Shown here: positions 1 to 9,177 of the stretch, one piece after another
Position numbering within the stretch: the first letter of the stretch is position 1
Layout: each line of letters opens with the position of its first letter
Source: Chara braunii
Taxonomy: Eukaryota > Streptophyta > Charophyceae > Charales > Characeae
Reading direction: 5' to 3'
Assembly (NCBI GenBank): GCA_003427395.1
Contig: BFEA01000695.1
Span: forward strand, 251,947-273,375
DNA: 21,429 nucleotides
Translations under genes and position numbers: made by a program
Notes under the pieces: generated by a model
The model's input: the letters and a program-made list of their open reading frames with translations, nothing else
What the model was told of the DNA's origin: nothing
Database searches by the model: none

Positions 1-377
1 TTCCACCTCGATCACCTACACCCATCCGCCATAGCCGACCACCCCCAACCCTTCTTCCACCTCCATCACCTACACCCGTCCACCATAGCCGACCACCCCC
101 AACCCTTCTTCCACCTCCATCACCTACACCCACCCGCCATAGCCGACCACCTCCAACCCTTATTCCACCCCCGTCGCCCACACCCGTCCACCATAGCCGA
201 CCACTTTCAACCCTTCTCCCTCCTCCATCGCCTACACCCATCCGCCATAGCCGGCCACCCCCAACCCTTCTTCCACCTCCATCACCTACACCCGTCCGCC
301 ATAGCCGTCCACCCCCAGCCCTTCTTCCACCTTCATCACCTACACCCATCTACCACAACCAACCACCCCGACCCTTC
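1..377. repeat. 54-bp minisatellite, seven copies
   Basis: Seven consecutive units begin at 1, 55, 109, 163, 217, 271 and 325. The last unit is one base short. Each starts near TTCCACCTCCATCACCTACA and ends near CCCAACCCTTC, with a few substitutions per unit. The array runs off the left edge, so its true length is unknown. Because 54 is divisible by 3, frame 1 of the + strand stays open from base 1 to a TGA at 412-414 and would encode an 18-residue His/Pro-rich repeat. No start codon is visible, and a second + frame also lacks stops through much of the unit, so a coding role is only a possibility. Confidence 0.95.
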
Positions 378-489
378 TTCCCTATCGTCTCCTTCACCCA
401 CTCGAAAGACATGAGGATCGCAAGGGGGTACACGAGATTCTGGGTAGAGGCAGGTCAAGGGGGCAAGGTTGATTAGGATGTGAGACTTG

Positions 490-597
<108 letters not shown>

Positions 598-2334
598 CAT
601 TCCCTCGAACTCTTTAGCCCTTGCCCCTTCCCTCACTCCTTCCCCTCCATGGCATGTGACTAACCTCTACCCTCGCTTGTTACATTGCCAGGGGACGAAC
701 GAAAAAGAACTTGGCCCTCACTTGGTGGAAAGCGAGGGCAAGGGAAGGACTGTCGGTCTCTTGTGCCACCAGGAAGGAAAGGATACCAGGCTGATTGGAA
801 CATCTGTGAAAGCGGAAAGGAGTGTTGTTTGTGTGACAAGGTCAGTTGGAATCAACCATCTTCCCGGACTGCTTGACTAAGGTGAAGGCAGGGTTTTGCT
901 TGAAGGAAGGGGAAAGACAACCGAAGGAACATCGAGGGCAAAAGAATCTTAGGATTGTGGGAAGGGGCGATGTGTTAACCCTAATGGGGATTGTACTGAA
1001 GTCTCTCGTCTTGTGTGGTGTTATGCAGGGGAGTAGCTCGGGATGGGTGTCGGGCGGGACTGGATCTACCGGAAAACTGGAAAAGGGAGGGACTTAGACC
1101 TCGCATAAACTATGAATGCAGGATGGGTTTGACGGTTGGAAGCTTGGATGAATGGTAGATGCCCGGATGCGGCTTGCATGGTGATTGAATGCAATGGTTC
1201 TCTTGAATGTAGTGTACGCCCGGAAGGACGAAGGGCGGTCTTGGATAGGTGAATGCAACATTAATGACTCAAGCGAAAAAAAAGATATCGGCTAGGGGTC
1301 CGGGCGGTTGCCACCGCACCCCGAGGATGCCGCAGGGGCGGTCTTGAGTCGCTAGCCTTAGTGAAAAGGTGTGTGGTCCAATGAACGACGCTTGGCCTAC
1401 ACACGAAATGAAGATAAACCCTCAATGAATTCCTTGGACTGCCTGTGTATTGGAAGAAGCAATTGCCTGGTCAGACTTAAATGAATCAAACAAACGCCAC
1501 GAGTGCCTAAAGAGCTACCATCGAGAGCGGAGCTACTCAGCTACATCCCCCAATGTAAAACCCTCTCGCAAAAGGCATATCCCCATCCATCTCAAAGCAC
1601 TAGGTGGGGATGCCCCTGGGACAAACGACCCGCGCCCTGAGCATGAGCGTGGGCGGGTCGAGCCAACTGGGACCTGCAGCGGGGTCGACTTAGGCTCGAA
1701 AGTCCTTTAGGGTAAGGCCCCTACAAAAATAATGGAGATGCCGGGTATTGGGTTAAACTGACCCATAGGGTCTCGAGGGGGTGCCCGACGCATGACCATG
1801 AACATAAACATGAAGATAAGGAATATGGATTTGTGTATGCTCTATCCCTTGAGTGAATCGAATTTGAGGGTGGCTGGGCGCATGGCAAGGCCAGGCCTGG
1901 AGGAATAACATGCATGCTCGCACGGTTGATCAGCCATCTCCCCTGGAGGTGACTCTAGTCCTCCTTCCTTCGGGCTGATGTTCGTCAGACCGGGGAAGCT
2001 TTGGGCAAGCCGCAGGTCGACCCTTCCTCTTCGTGTGAAAGAATGCTCCGGTTACCTGGCAGGCGATTGGGATTCCGGGCTAGTCCGGGTTCCGGTGAAA
2101 ATCCCGCGGCGGAGTGATCCGACCGACACGGGTGATCTCTTTCCTTTTCTCCGGAGCCCAGCAGGCTCCATGCACCACACTTAATGCTTGAAGGAACCTC
2201 ATATGAACACAAAGGGTAATCGAGAAGGAACAATCCTGCCCTATGAACGGACACACAAGCAAAGGTAAGGAATGAAGGGAGTTGCTAGACTCCGAGGAAA
2301 ACTAGCTCACCTTTGAAGATGCTCACGAGAAGGA
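598..2334. other. No gene recognised (5' flank)
   Basis: Short open frames (up to about 90 codons) occur on both strands, but none shows a recognisable domain or a frame that resumes after stops. The phrase GGGCGGTCTTG occurs twice (near 1227 and 1336). This stretch may hold part of a decayed 5' LTR, but no matching copy was found downstream of the pol genes. Confidence 0.5.
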
Positions 2335-2400
2335 ACCGGGCACTATATATGGAAGTTAGGGGTGAGTGGCACGCACTGTCCCGAGAGAAAAATTGTGAGC
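2335..2400 (+). promoter_or_regulatory. TATA-like promoter candidate
   Basis: CTATATATGG at about 2343-2352 is the best TATA-box match upstream of the ORF A-D/gag-pol array and lies on the same strand. In an LTR retrotransposon the promoter sits in the 5' LTR, and this would place transcription start near 2375-2385. No transcript evidence is available and no duplicate is seen on the 3' side, so this is a candidate only. Confidence 0.3.
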
Positions 2401-3396
2401 TTTGGGTAAGAAGCGTTGGGTGCACCAGGGGAAAGACACTTGTGTTATGTGTGTCCCACTTGGGACTTGTGATTGCATGAGTGAGATTTCGAGCGTCCTG
2501 CCATTTGGAAGGAAAGGGGGGGTCTGCGCCGGCCACTGCGGGTTGCCAAACATCGTTCTCTTTGCAGACTGCTGTTTGTTCGTATGCGGGGGTCAAGCCA
2601 CCGAGCTGTCTAATGGGAGTTTGTCACGTCGAGTGCTTATTAGCATTCTCGTCCGCACGTTGACAGGCTTCGACTCGATTGATCTGCCGGGCGGGGTGGG
2701 AAACGTTCCTCAGGCGGGGCCTAGCCTGTGGACTGGCGGAGAGAGCACCACTGCATGGGGGCAAAGACGGAGTCTGGGAGGCGATCAGTAGCTTCTCATA
2801 GCCTGGTTTGGGAAAGGCTGTCCCTTATCGGATCGATGGAAGTGAATGCCTGGACGGCTGGCTCCAATGGTCTACCAAGATGTGCGGGTTGATTCCCGAG
2901 ATTAACGGTGGACACACGAGCGGCAAGCCGGGATGGGGTATTCTGGGCAAGAAGGTGAGGGCGACCCCCCACTGGAGTCTGGGTACCGCGCTCGCAACAG
3001 TTGAGCTGTGCTTTAGGCTTGGGGTAAAACTCTGCCGATAGTAACAGTGGAGAGACCATTTCCAAGAAAAAGGTCGGTGAGGAGATGACCGGCCGGTGTG
3101 CGATGACTGCTTGAGTTTTTCTTTTTCCTGTGTCTTCCTCTGTAAAGTCTGCCTGACGAGTGTTGGAAGGGGAATTAAGTTTCTAGTCTATTCTCAACCC
3201 CTGCCTAAGTCTGCACGAGTGAGAGAACATGAGGAAGAGGCTGAATAGGAGTCGGAAGAAAGTGGAACCAAGAAAAAGGGATGTGAGCCACTGGTGATCG
3301 ATTGGGGGTATGGTAGGGCAATGGCACCTCGGAGATGGATAAGAAAAGTTAGGGAGACCCGGATGAGGGGTCTGAAAACAACTCTCATCTAGAAAA
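2401..3396. other. No gene recognised (possible leader/LTR)
   Basis: About 1 kb between the TATA-like site and the first splice-like block. The longest open frame (2402-2791, 129 codons) is Cys/Gly-rich without a recognisable domain and is probably chance. No classical primer-binding site (TGGTATCAGAGC or a similar tRNA 3'-end complement) was found here. If this is the retrotransposon leader, the PBS has decayed or uses a tRNA I did not recognise. Confidence 0.4.
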
Positions 3397-3471
3397 GTAA
3401 AGGAAACCATCTGACCATGAGGGGCCGTGTGGTGCTCTCATGTGGAAATAGGACAAGCGCCGAGAAACAAG
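3397..3471 (+). promoter_or_regulatory. Donor/branch/acceptor-like block before ORF A
   Basis: A GTAAAGG donor-like site at 3397, CTGAC (a perfect CTRAY branch consensus) at about 3412, and an AG at 3420-3421, followed by a 50-nt leader to the ATG of ORF A. The arrangement and wording (GTAA-GG, then TCTGACCAT, then AG) resemble the block before ORF C and, less closely, those before ORFs B and D. The donor-to-acceptor distance here (25 bp) is too short for a normal intron, so the acceptor would more likely pair with a donor further upstream. Confidence 0.35.
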
Positions 3472-4284
3472 ATGGCGCGATGATTGTTGCCTCCTATCTA
3501 CTCTAGTGGTCTGGAAATGCCTATAGAGGTAAGGGGTGGGGTATCTGTTGTTCTCCCGGAAGAAGGGGCGTGGACCGACCTAGAACCAGCCTATGAAACC
3601 GTGATGCACGACGAGAAGGATGCGTTCCTCTGGATAGAGACAATCTGGACTAAGGTCAGCCTGACGAGACTTTCACCTAGCTTGATGGACCTAGAATTCC
3701 GGGGAACAGTGGAAGCTCGAGGATGGGTCTACTTATCACAGGAATTGGAAAATGCAATGGTAGTGGGACTAGTATTGGGCATGGCACCGGATCAACTGTT
3801 TAGGCAAGCGGAACGGGAGGTGGTATGGACAGCATGTCAGCGGGCAGAAATGGAGATGGAAAGGATGGAGGTGCGAGTGGAGCTCGGGGACCGGGAAAAT
3901 ATGAGACGTCCTCTTAGGACAATGAGGTGCGTGCTACGCCCGTTTCTGGTGGACGCAATCTTTGGGACCAGGGATAGACTGGAACGTATATGTCGATCGA
4001 TGACACACCTGAGGATGTACCAATGTGCTAGACAAGACTTCTTTAGATTGTCGGTGGAAGCAGGACCGTTTGAAGGAAACTGGGCGGGAGAATTAGCTGA
4101 GGTGTTAAACCTCCTCAGCGCGGATAAAGTCTTTGTTCCTAGTCCGGTGCATTGGCAGATAGTTTACCGAAATGTGGCGACAGGGGAAACATTCTTGGAA
4201 GGGGTGAAAGAGATGTTCTTAGACGAGGAGGAGGATTCCAATGATGAGGAGGACGGGGACGAGATAGAGGACTGGGACTTCTGA
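3472..4284 (+). pseudogene. ORF A: first copy of an unrecognised tandem protein family
   Basis: I do not recognise this protein. The frame begins at ATG 3472 (A at -3 and G at +4, a good initiation context). Codon 4 is a TGA, after which the frame is open for 266 codons. I chose this start because ORFs B, C and D also begin MA- at the equivalent place and align from there: GGVSVVLP (about residue 23), LWIETIW, GWVYLSQEL, FLVDAIFG, then FFRLSVEAGPFEGNWAGEL (about residue 190) and IVYRNVATGETFLEGVKEMF (about 229). The C-terminus is strongly acidic, with runs of Asp/Glu, unlike the other copies. No signal peptide, membrane segment, zinc motif or nucleic-acid-binding motif is evident. It lies 55 bp upstream of ORF B and on the gag-pol strand. 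It is probably an accessory protein of the retroelement. The single early stop would disable it or shift initiation to the internal ATG at 3517. Confidence 0.7.
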
Positions 4285-4339
4285 TGGGGGGGACTTACCC
4301 GGGGAAAACGGGTTGTCAACTATGTGCAGGTAGGGAGCG
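4285..4339 (+). promoter_or_regulatory. Acceptor-like spacer before ORF B
   Basis: This 55-bp spacer ends TGTCAACTATGTGCAG (AG at 4328-4329) only 10 nt before the ORF B ATG. It parallels TGTCTAAACTGTGCAG before ORF D. The acceptor base context (GCAG|G) is good. No donor is visible inside the spacer, so an upstream donor would be needed. Confidence 0.35.
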
Positions 4340-5085
4340 ATGGCCCAGGAACTCGAGCCATGGGATTGCACATGGGAACCAAGATGAATCGGAAGGGGAG
4401 TAGAGTGTCAATACCGCCGAGCAATGAATGGAAGGGGACTACATGTAATTGGCGAGGGTATGAGATTGTGCCAGAGCTATCTTACCTATGGATAGAGCGT
4501 GTCTGGAACCCGTTAAGGGAAGAGGAAGGATGATAAGAGATTGCGGAAGGAAGGGTGGAATCAGTCGGGACGATCGTTCTCTCTGAACAAGGTTGGCACC
4601 TGTTTTGCACAACGCTCGCAGCAGGACAGGACCCGGTGTGGCTTTTAGGGGACACTGAGGCAAGGGCTCGGCAGGCGGGGGAAAGGTTTGCTAACAAAGG
4701 TTGGGATACGGTCAGCAGTAGAGTCGTGATGGGAGGATGGAAGGAATTTAAACCGCCTAGCACTCGAACGAACATCTGGGTGCCCGAGTTCGTGGCGTAC
4801 AGGTTTGGGGGTTTTGATCACGTAACATAGGTAGCCGACACGATGGAACGAATACACGTGAACTACGCATGGCTGGCAGAGAAATTCTATAGGACGTCCT
4901 TGAAATGTGGATCCTTCCACGGCGATAGAGCCCGGGAGGTTCTTATCATTTTGGAGATTGAAAGGAATGACCGACAGGAGGTGGCCTCGGAAACTAGGGA
5001 GGCCATAATCTGCCGTGAGGTGGCAGCGACACCCTGTTATGTGGACGATGTGTTCAAACTGTTCGAGGTACTGTGGTTCGACTAA
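4340..5085 (+). pseudogene. ORF B: second copy of the tandem family, most damaged
   Basis: This copy starts at ATG 4340 (MAQELEPW), matching the MA- starts of the other copies. It is broken by TGA 4385, a net -1 frame change near 4405, consecutive TGA/TAA at 4531-4536 and TAG 4828, yet homology continues in one frame through each of them. Conserved blocks are VSIPPSNEW, YLWIERVW, IVLSEQGWHLF, GGWKEFKPP, FYRTSLKCGSFHGD (near residue 182) and REVAATPCYVDDVFKLFE at the C-terminus, before TAA 5083. The length (about 248 codons) is slightly below its sisters. GGWKEFKPP is nearly identical to GGWREFKAP in ORF D, suggesting that B and D share this part closely. The function is unknown. The damage makes an intact product impossible. 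Confidence 0.68.
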
Positions 5086-5207
5086 GTGCAGGAAAGTCAT
5101 GGGGCCAGGCAAATATGAGAAAAATTGCTAAGATAAGGGAATGGGATGTCTGACCATTGTAGGGTTCAGTGCGGATCATGAGCCAGGAGATCAAATGCGA
5201 GTGGGCG
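5086..5207 (+). promoter_or_regulatory. Intron-like spacer before ORF C
   Basis: AATTGCTAAGATAAGGG (about 5124-5140) matches AATTGCTCAGGTAAGGG in the next spacer. The donor GT has become AT, a G-to-A change. It is followed by TCTGACCATTGTAG, which contains a CTGAC branch-like sequence and AG at 5161-5162, then a 45-nt leader to the ATG. Compared with the C-D spacer, the putative intron is shortened to about 30 bp, probably by deletion. Confidence 0.35.
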
Positions 5208-5981
5208 ATGGCGCGAAGAAGGACGTTCTTTGAGGAACGCCCCTTGGGCATTGAACCGCCTACGGAAGTACCGGGTGGGATAGAAGTTAGCTTGCCGGCG
5301 GCAAGTGGAGGCTGGCACAAGGTGGCGGATTGGGTCGGAGTCGAACTTGCGGAAAATATGGTTTACTTGGTGACGAAAGTTGAGTGGCATACGGACGAGA
5401 ATGGGGAGTGGAACCCGGACCCGCGGGGGCATGTGCGTGCAGAAGGACGGATGTATGTGTCGAAAAATGGGTGGAGGGAGTTCGGAGTCCGACTGGCATC
5501 GGGAGAAGACTCGTTGAGCATGTTTGAAGGGGCGTGGCAGTTAGTGTGGTGAGCGGGATTTGAGTTCGCGGATCCGGGGGTTGACGATGTAACAACGGAC
5601 CTTAGGGTAGCCATGGTCGGGAGTTTTGAATTGCCTAGTAAAAATGTACAGATGAGACTGCCGCCCTTCCTGTTGGAAAGGCTAGGCAGAGTGGAACTTG
5701 TCAGACGCGGAGTAGCTGACCTTGCCACTCTGACATATGAGGACACAATGGTACACCGGGAATACTACCGGGCTTTCCTAGAGATGGGGCCGTTTAGCGG
5801 GGACCTGGAGTATGAGGTGTTGTGGACTCTGCGCGCCGTTTTTACCACCAGGCCAAGGGCCCCGGTCGTAGGTGATGAAGTTCTATGGGGCATTGTCCGA
5901 CGGGAAATAAGTCAAGGGATGACGTACGTGGATGATTTACACCGATTGTATGAGCCGACGGGAGTAGAAACAGGCTGGTAA
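5208..5981 (+). pseudogene. ORF C: third copy of the tandem family
   Basis: The chosen start is ATG 5208 (MARRR), which aligns with the MAR of ORF A. An in-frame ATG at 5178 is also available. One TGA at 5550-5552 interrupts an otherwise open frame of 258 codons, and homology to ORFs A, B and D continues across it. Conserved blocks are GGIEVSLP, a degenerate form of the Trp-Ile-Glu block, GRMYVSKNGWREF, MVGSFELPS, PPFLLERLG, YYRAFLEMGPFSGDLEYEVL (near residue 186) and IVRREISQGMTYVDDLHRLYE at the C-terminus. The last block is shared with ORF D (VREIEMGENYLAGVADLFE) and ORF B. It has no known domain that I can name. It is separated from B by 122 bp and from D by 143 bp. Confidence 0.72.
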
Positions 5982-6124
5982 AAGAGCCGAGAAAAAGAAA
6001 GAGATAGAAGGGGAAAGAGGCATTGAGCTAAGGACCAAGGAATTGCTCAGGTAAGGGCCGGGGAATGGATGGAATAAGCAAACTCGCTTGCTGTCTAAAC
6101 TGTGCAGGGGCCCGCTAATCGACA
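5982..6124 (+). promoter_or_regulatory. Best intron-like spacer, before ORF D
   Basis: This spacer contains CTCAG|GTAAGG (donor at 6051), a CTAAAC branch-like sequence near 6095 and TGTGCAG|GGG (acceptor AG at 6105-6106), giving a possible 56-bp intron that ends 18 nt before the ATG of ORF D. It is the most complete of the blocks that precede ORFs A-D. It would allow ORF D to be joined to an upstream leader or read from a spliced message. Confidence 0.45.
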
Positions 6125-6910
6125 ATGGCGATGAGACGCGCCCGGATGTCGCGACGACTCACGCACCCGCGGCCACCCACGGAATGTGGGGGCGGATGGG
6201 AGGTATCGCTCCCGACAAGCTACAATGTCCGAGGGATCGATACCGAATGGAGAGCCGTGACCCTGGGAAGGGACCAGGCATTCATGATGGTGGAATGTTT
6301 ATGGGATGGTATGAGGATTAATAGGGGACCAGGGGACGATCTGTACATTGACCTCAGGGTGACGGGAACCGTATACCTGCCAGAGCTTGGATAACATATG
6401 TTAGGAACGGAGCTGGCACTAGGACATGGGTTGTTACCAATCTTTCAAAGGGTTACCAGGGTACTTAACCGAGTAGGCCAGAAAGTGCGAGGGAGGAGGA
6501 ATGTGGGATTGAGGACCCGGATGGAAGTAGGAGGTTGGCGAGAGTTTAAGGCCCCAATGACAGGGCTGAGGTGCCGAGTCCCCCGCTTCATGGTGGACCT
6601 GGTGTTTGGAAACCTTGAGAGGGCTAGAAACCTAGTGGATTCGACCCTGGTCTGGATTCACCACTTTCGACCACAGACAACGGGGATATTTTACGATGTG
6701 TCGGTCAGGCATGGACCGTTCTGGGGTAATCAGGCCTGGGAATTACTTGACCCGATTGAAATTTTGATATTCGGGTTGCCTCGCTTGGCTTTTGAGGAGT
6801 ATGAACCACTAATCGTTAGGGAAATAGAGATGGGAGAAAACTATCTTGCTGGGGTGGCCGACCTGTTCGAAGAACTGGACGAGCAAGACAGGCCTGAGGG
6901 ACCAGCATGA
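6125..6910 (+). pseudogene. ORF D: fourth copy of the tandem family
   Basis: The start is ATG 6125 (MAMRRAR) with A at -3 and G at +4. A single TAA at 6392-6394 interrupts a 262-codon frame, and the family alignment resumes on the far side. Conserved blocks are GGWEVSLP, AFMMVECLW, GTVYLPEL, GGWREFKAP, PRFMVDLVFG, FYDVSVRHGPFWGNQAWEL (near residue 189) and IVREIEMGENYLAGVADLFE near the C-terminus. N-terminal residues 1-20 are Arg-rich. In block FLVD.IFG it is closest to ORF A, and in GGW[RK]EFK to ORF B, so the copies share different parts differently. It is the last copy before gag, 464 bp upstream of the gag ATG. The function is unknown. Confidence 0.72.
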
Positions 6911-7374
6911 GAAAACGCGTCGGGAAAAGATAGGAAAATAAGGGACGGGTACTGAGATAAGAAGGCAGCTATCACAAAAAAAACGGGGGGGTAGTGGTTG
7001 GAGTTCCGTCCGACCCGGTAACGCTGCAAGGGGGAACTAGGAAAACCACCCGCACCATAAAACTCTGGGGCATTTGGAGGTCGAAAAGCCAAAAGGGCCA
7101 TACTCGATAAAGAGGCCACTGGGCTCAAACACCGCCCTAAAAGCCAAAGCGCGGCAGTAATAAAATGCCAACCAGCGGCGGCAAGTCCCCCGGCGGGAGA
7201 AAACCTGAAGGACGCCCTGGGAAAGAAAAGTCAGGAGAGTCGGACCGATTAACGTAAGACGCAAAAAACATGGGAATAGGTGGGTTTTAGGGCCGGGACT
7301 AGGGAAGTTACGAACAACCGGCCATTTTTTCGCAATTTTTTTTTTTTTTTTCCATGTGAAGGCTAGGTAAAGAA
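6911..7374 (+). other. Spacer to gag with intron-like signals and a 16-T tract
   Basis: There is no coding frame of note; a long reverse-strand frame overlaps it but looks like chance. AAC|GTAAGA at 7254 is donor-like. A 16-base T run at 7336-7351 followed by AG at 7360-7361 (or 7365-7366) is a strong polypyrimidine-tract/acceptor arrangement ending 8-13 nt before the gag ATG, giving a possible intron of about 110 bp. AAATAAGGG near 6937 may be a decayed version of the GTAAGGG block seen in the other spacers. Confidence 0.4.
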
Positions 7375-9177
7375 ATGACGACTGAGGAAGGGATCGATGA
7401 CCAGCAGAGTGGAGGGAATCAGGGCACGAATGGGGATGGGGAATGAAACAAGGGATCGGCAAGGGATCGAGAGTCAGCCAAACTGGAAGGAACCCGAGAA
7501 GACGGAAAGAACCTCTCAGCTGGAGAAAGCTCGGGGAAAGCTGGGGGTAGCAAAAGGGGACCTCAGAAAAACAGTGGAGGGGGAAATGATATGAGAACAA
7601 ACCCTCAGAACTCAGCAGGAGTCACCCCTAAAAAGACAAAAGTCTCGGATGCCAGTCGTAAATTGGCAGAGATAGAAAACCAGACTGCAAAATTTAAGGC
7701 AAGGCTTATCGAGGAGATGATGGTCGAGGATGAGGAGGACCCCCAGGGCGCAGGGTCACGTGAGGGACGCAGGACCGGTCAGGACGAGGCCAGGTATGAG
7801 GGGAAGGATAATAGCCACAAAGGAACGCCTAGTAAGAAGGGGAAGGACAAAAACGACCTCCCGACGGAGGAGACGGAAAACGCTATGACCCCACCTGCCA
7901 TCCTCAGCGGCACTAGCCGACTGCCAGCCACGCCGAAAGTAACAGGGGCGTGCAGCGGACTCTGGAGCCTTAGGGAAAGGGTGCTAGGATGGTTTGACCC
8001 AGAAGGAATGCCGAAAACCAAGGAGAAGCAGAGGGAAAGCAAGGAAGGGGAAGGGACCAGTGCAGCTGGAGAAGCAGGTAGCTCTGAAGGTGGTCTCAAG
8101 AGGATAGTCACCACCCTCACCCGGACACTAAACAAGAACCAGGGATATGTCGCAGATGCAAAGAAGAAACTCACGTTCGACGGGGAAAACATTACGGAGT
8201 TTCTGATAGACTATGAGAACCTAGCAGCTTTACTAAAATGGACGAAAGAGGAAAAGATTGAGCCCCTAGGGCAGCACGTGTCGCTAAGCTTGGGAAGGGA
8301 CATTATGGCCATCGTCGCGTCCAGTGGATCCTGGAAAGAAACCAGGAACGAGATGATGAGGAAATACCTGAAGGCAGAGAAAATGGCAACAGAGGCCGAA
8401 TTAGCCGCAGTCGAAAGGAAAAACTATGCAACTTACAACGATTTCCTAAGGGTCTTTACGTTAGTGGCTCTGCGAATTCCTGGGGTAACGGACCACATAA
8501 TGAGTAAATACTTCCTTAGGCAGTTCTTCGAGTTTGATAAGGATAAGATTTTGTCAGCATACCAGCAGACCAGTAAGTTCGAGTACACGAGAGATGTAGA
8601 CTTCAGCACCGTAACAGACCTTGCGGAAAAGACAGTGGTCACCGAGACACTAGCCCTGCTTAAGGAAGGGGAGGTCATATATCTGACCGGGAAAACGGGA
8701 AATAAGGTTAAGAAAGGGATAGAAAGCTTGCACGAGCGAGTGCATGGGGTTAACAACAAGATGGAAAGAATGAAAAATGCGCTGTTAGTAATGCAGGCCC
8801 AAGTGTCCAGACCCGTCCTCCCGCCCCAAGAGGCCGTGGTCCCGGCAGCTGTAGCAAACCGGGGATTTGGCAGGAGGAACCCGACCAACGAACAATGCAA
8901 GTATTGCACCATGATCAGGCATTTTGTACGGGTCTATCTGAGACTCAATCACGATATCGAGCGGCAGAGGTGTAGCAGGTCCCTCAAAGGCGAGATCCTC
9001 GGACCCAGGGGAGAGCGTGTCAATTGGAACTCGCCAGGAGGGATGCAGCGAGTCGTCATCCTCCGGAATAACTTAGAGATAGCTGCCGTAGAAGCAGAGC
9101 CGATAGCCGAGATTGACTGGGACCAGCCAAGCGGACGAGGACCACATGCCAATTTTATCCTAAAAGGCAATGGGTAG
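7375..9177 (+). pseudogene. gag: Ty3/gypsy Gag (capsid/nucleocapsid), broken
   Basis: Gag would form the particle that packages element RNA. The frame is set by ATG 7375 (MTTEEGIDDQ), which stays in frame with the 528-codon open stretch beginning at 7591. A TGA at 7444-7446 interrupts it. Residues about 1-190 are charged and low-complexity, residues 210-390 are a helical capsid-like region, and about 400-420 may be a coiled coil. A nucleocapsid zinc knuckle lies at residues 508-521: C-x2-C-x4-H-x4 with Tyr where the last Cys belongs, and Arg where the Gly before His is usual. The frame ends at TAG 9175-9177 and remains open in the same frame into the protease region. Whether this stop is a mutation or a read-through signal is unclear. 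Assignment to Ty3/gypsy rests on the knuckle and on the downstream pol order. Confidence 0.85.

Noticed and set aside
2402-2791. 129-codon + strand frame
   Set aside because: No domain, no homologous frame elsewhere, overlapped by equally long frames on the other strand.
600-3471. 5' LTR of the gypsy element
   Set aside because: Compared by eye with 13830-21429 for a matching copy; no convincing shared block, PBS or TG...CA ends found, so no LTR boundaries are reported.
7037-7600. 187-codon reverse frame over the gag leader
   Set aside because: It overlaps the gag start in antisense, has Phe/Pro-rich low-complexity composition and contains the T-tract as poly-Lys.
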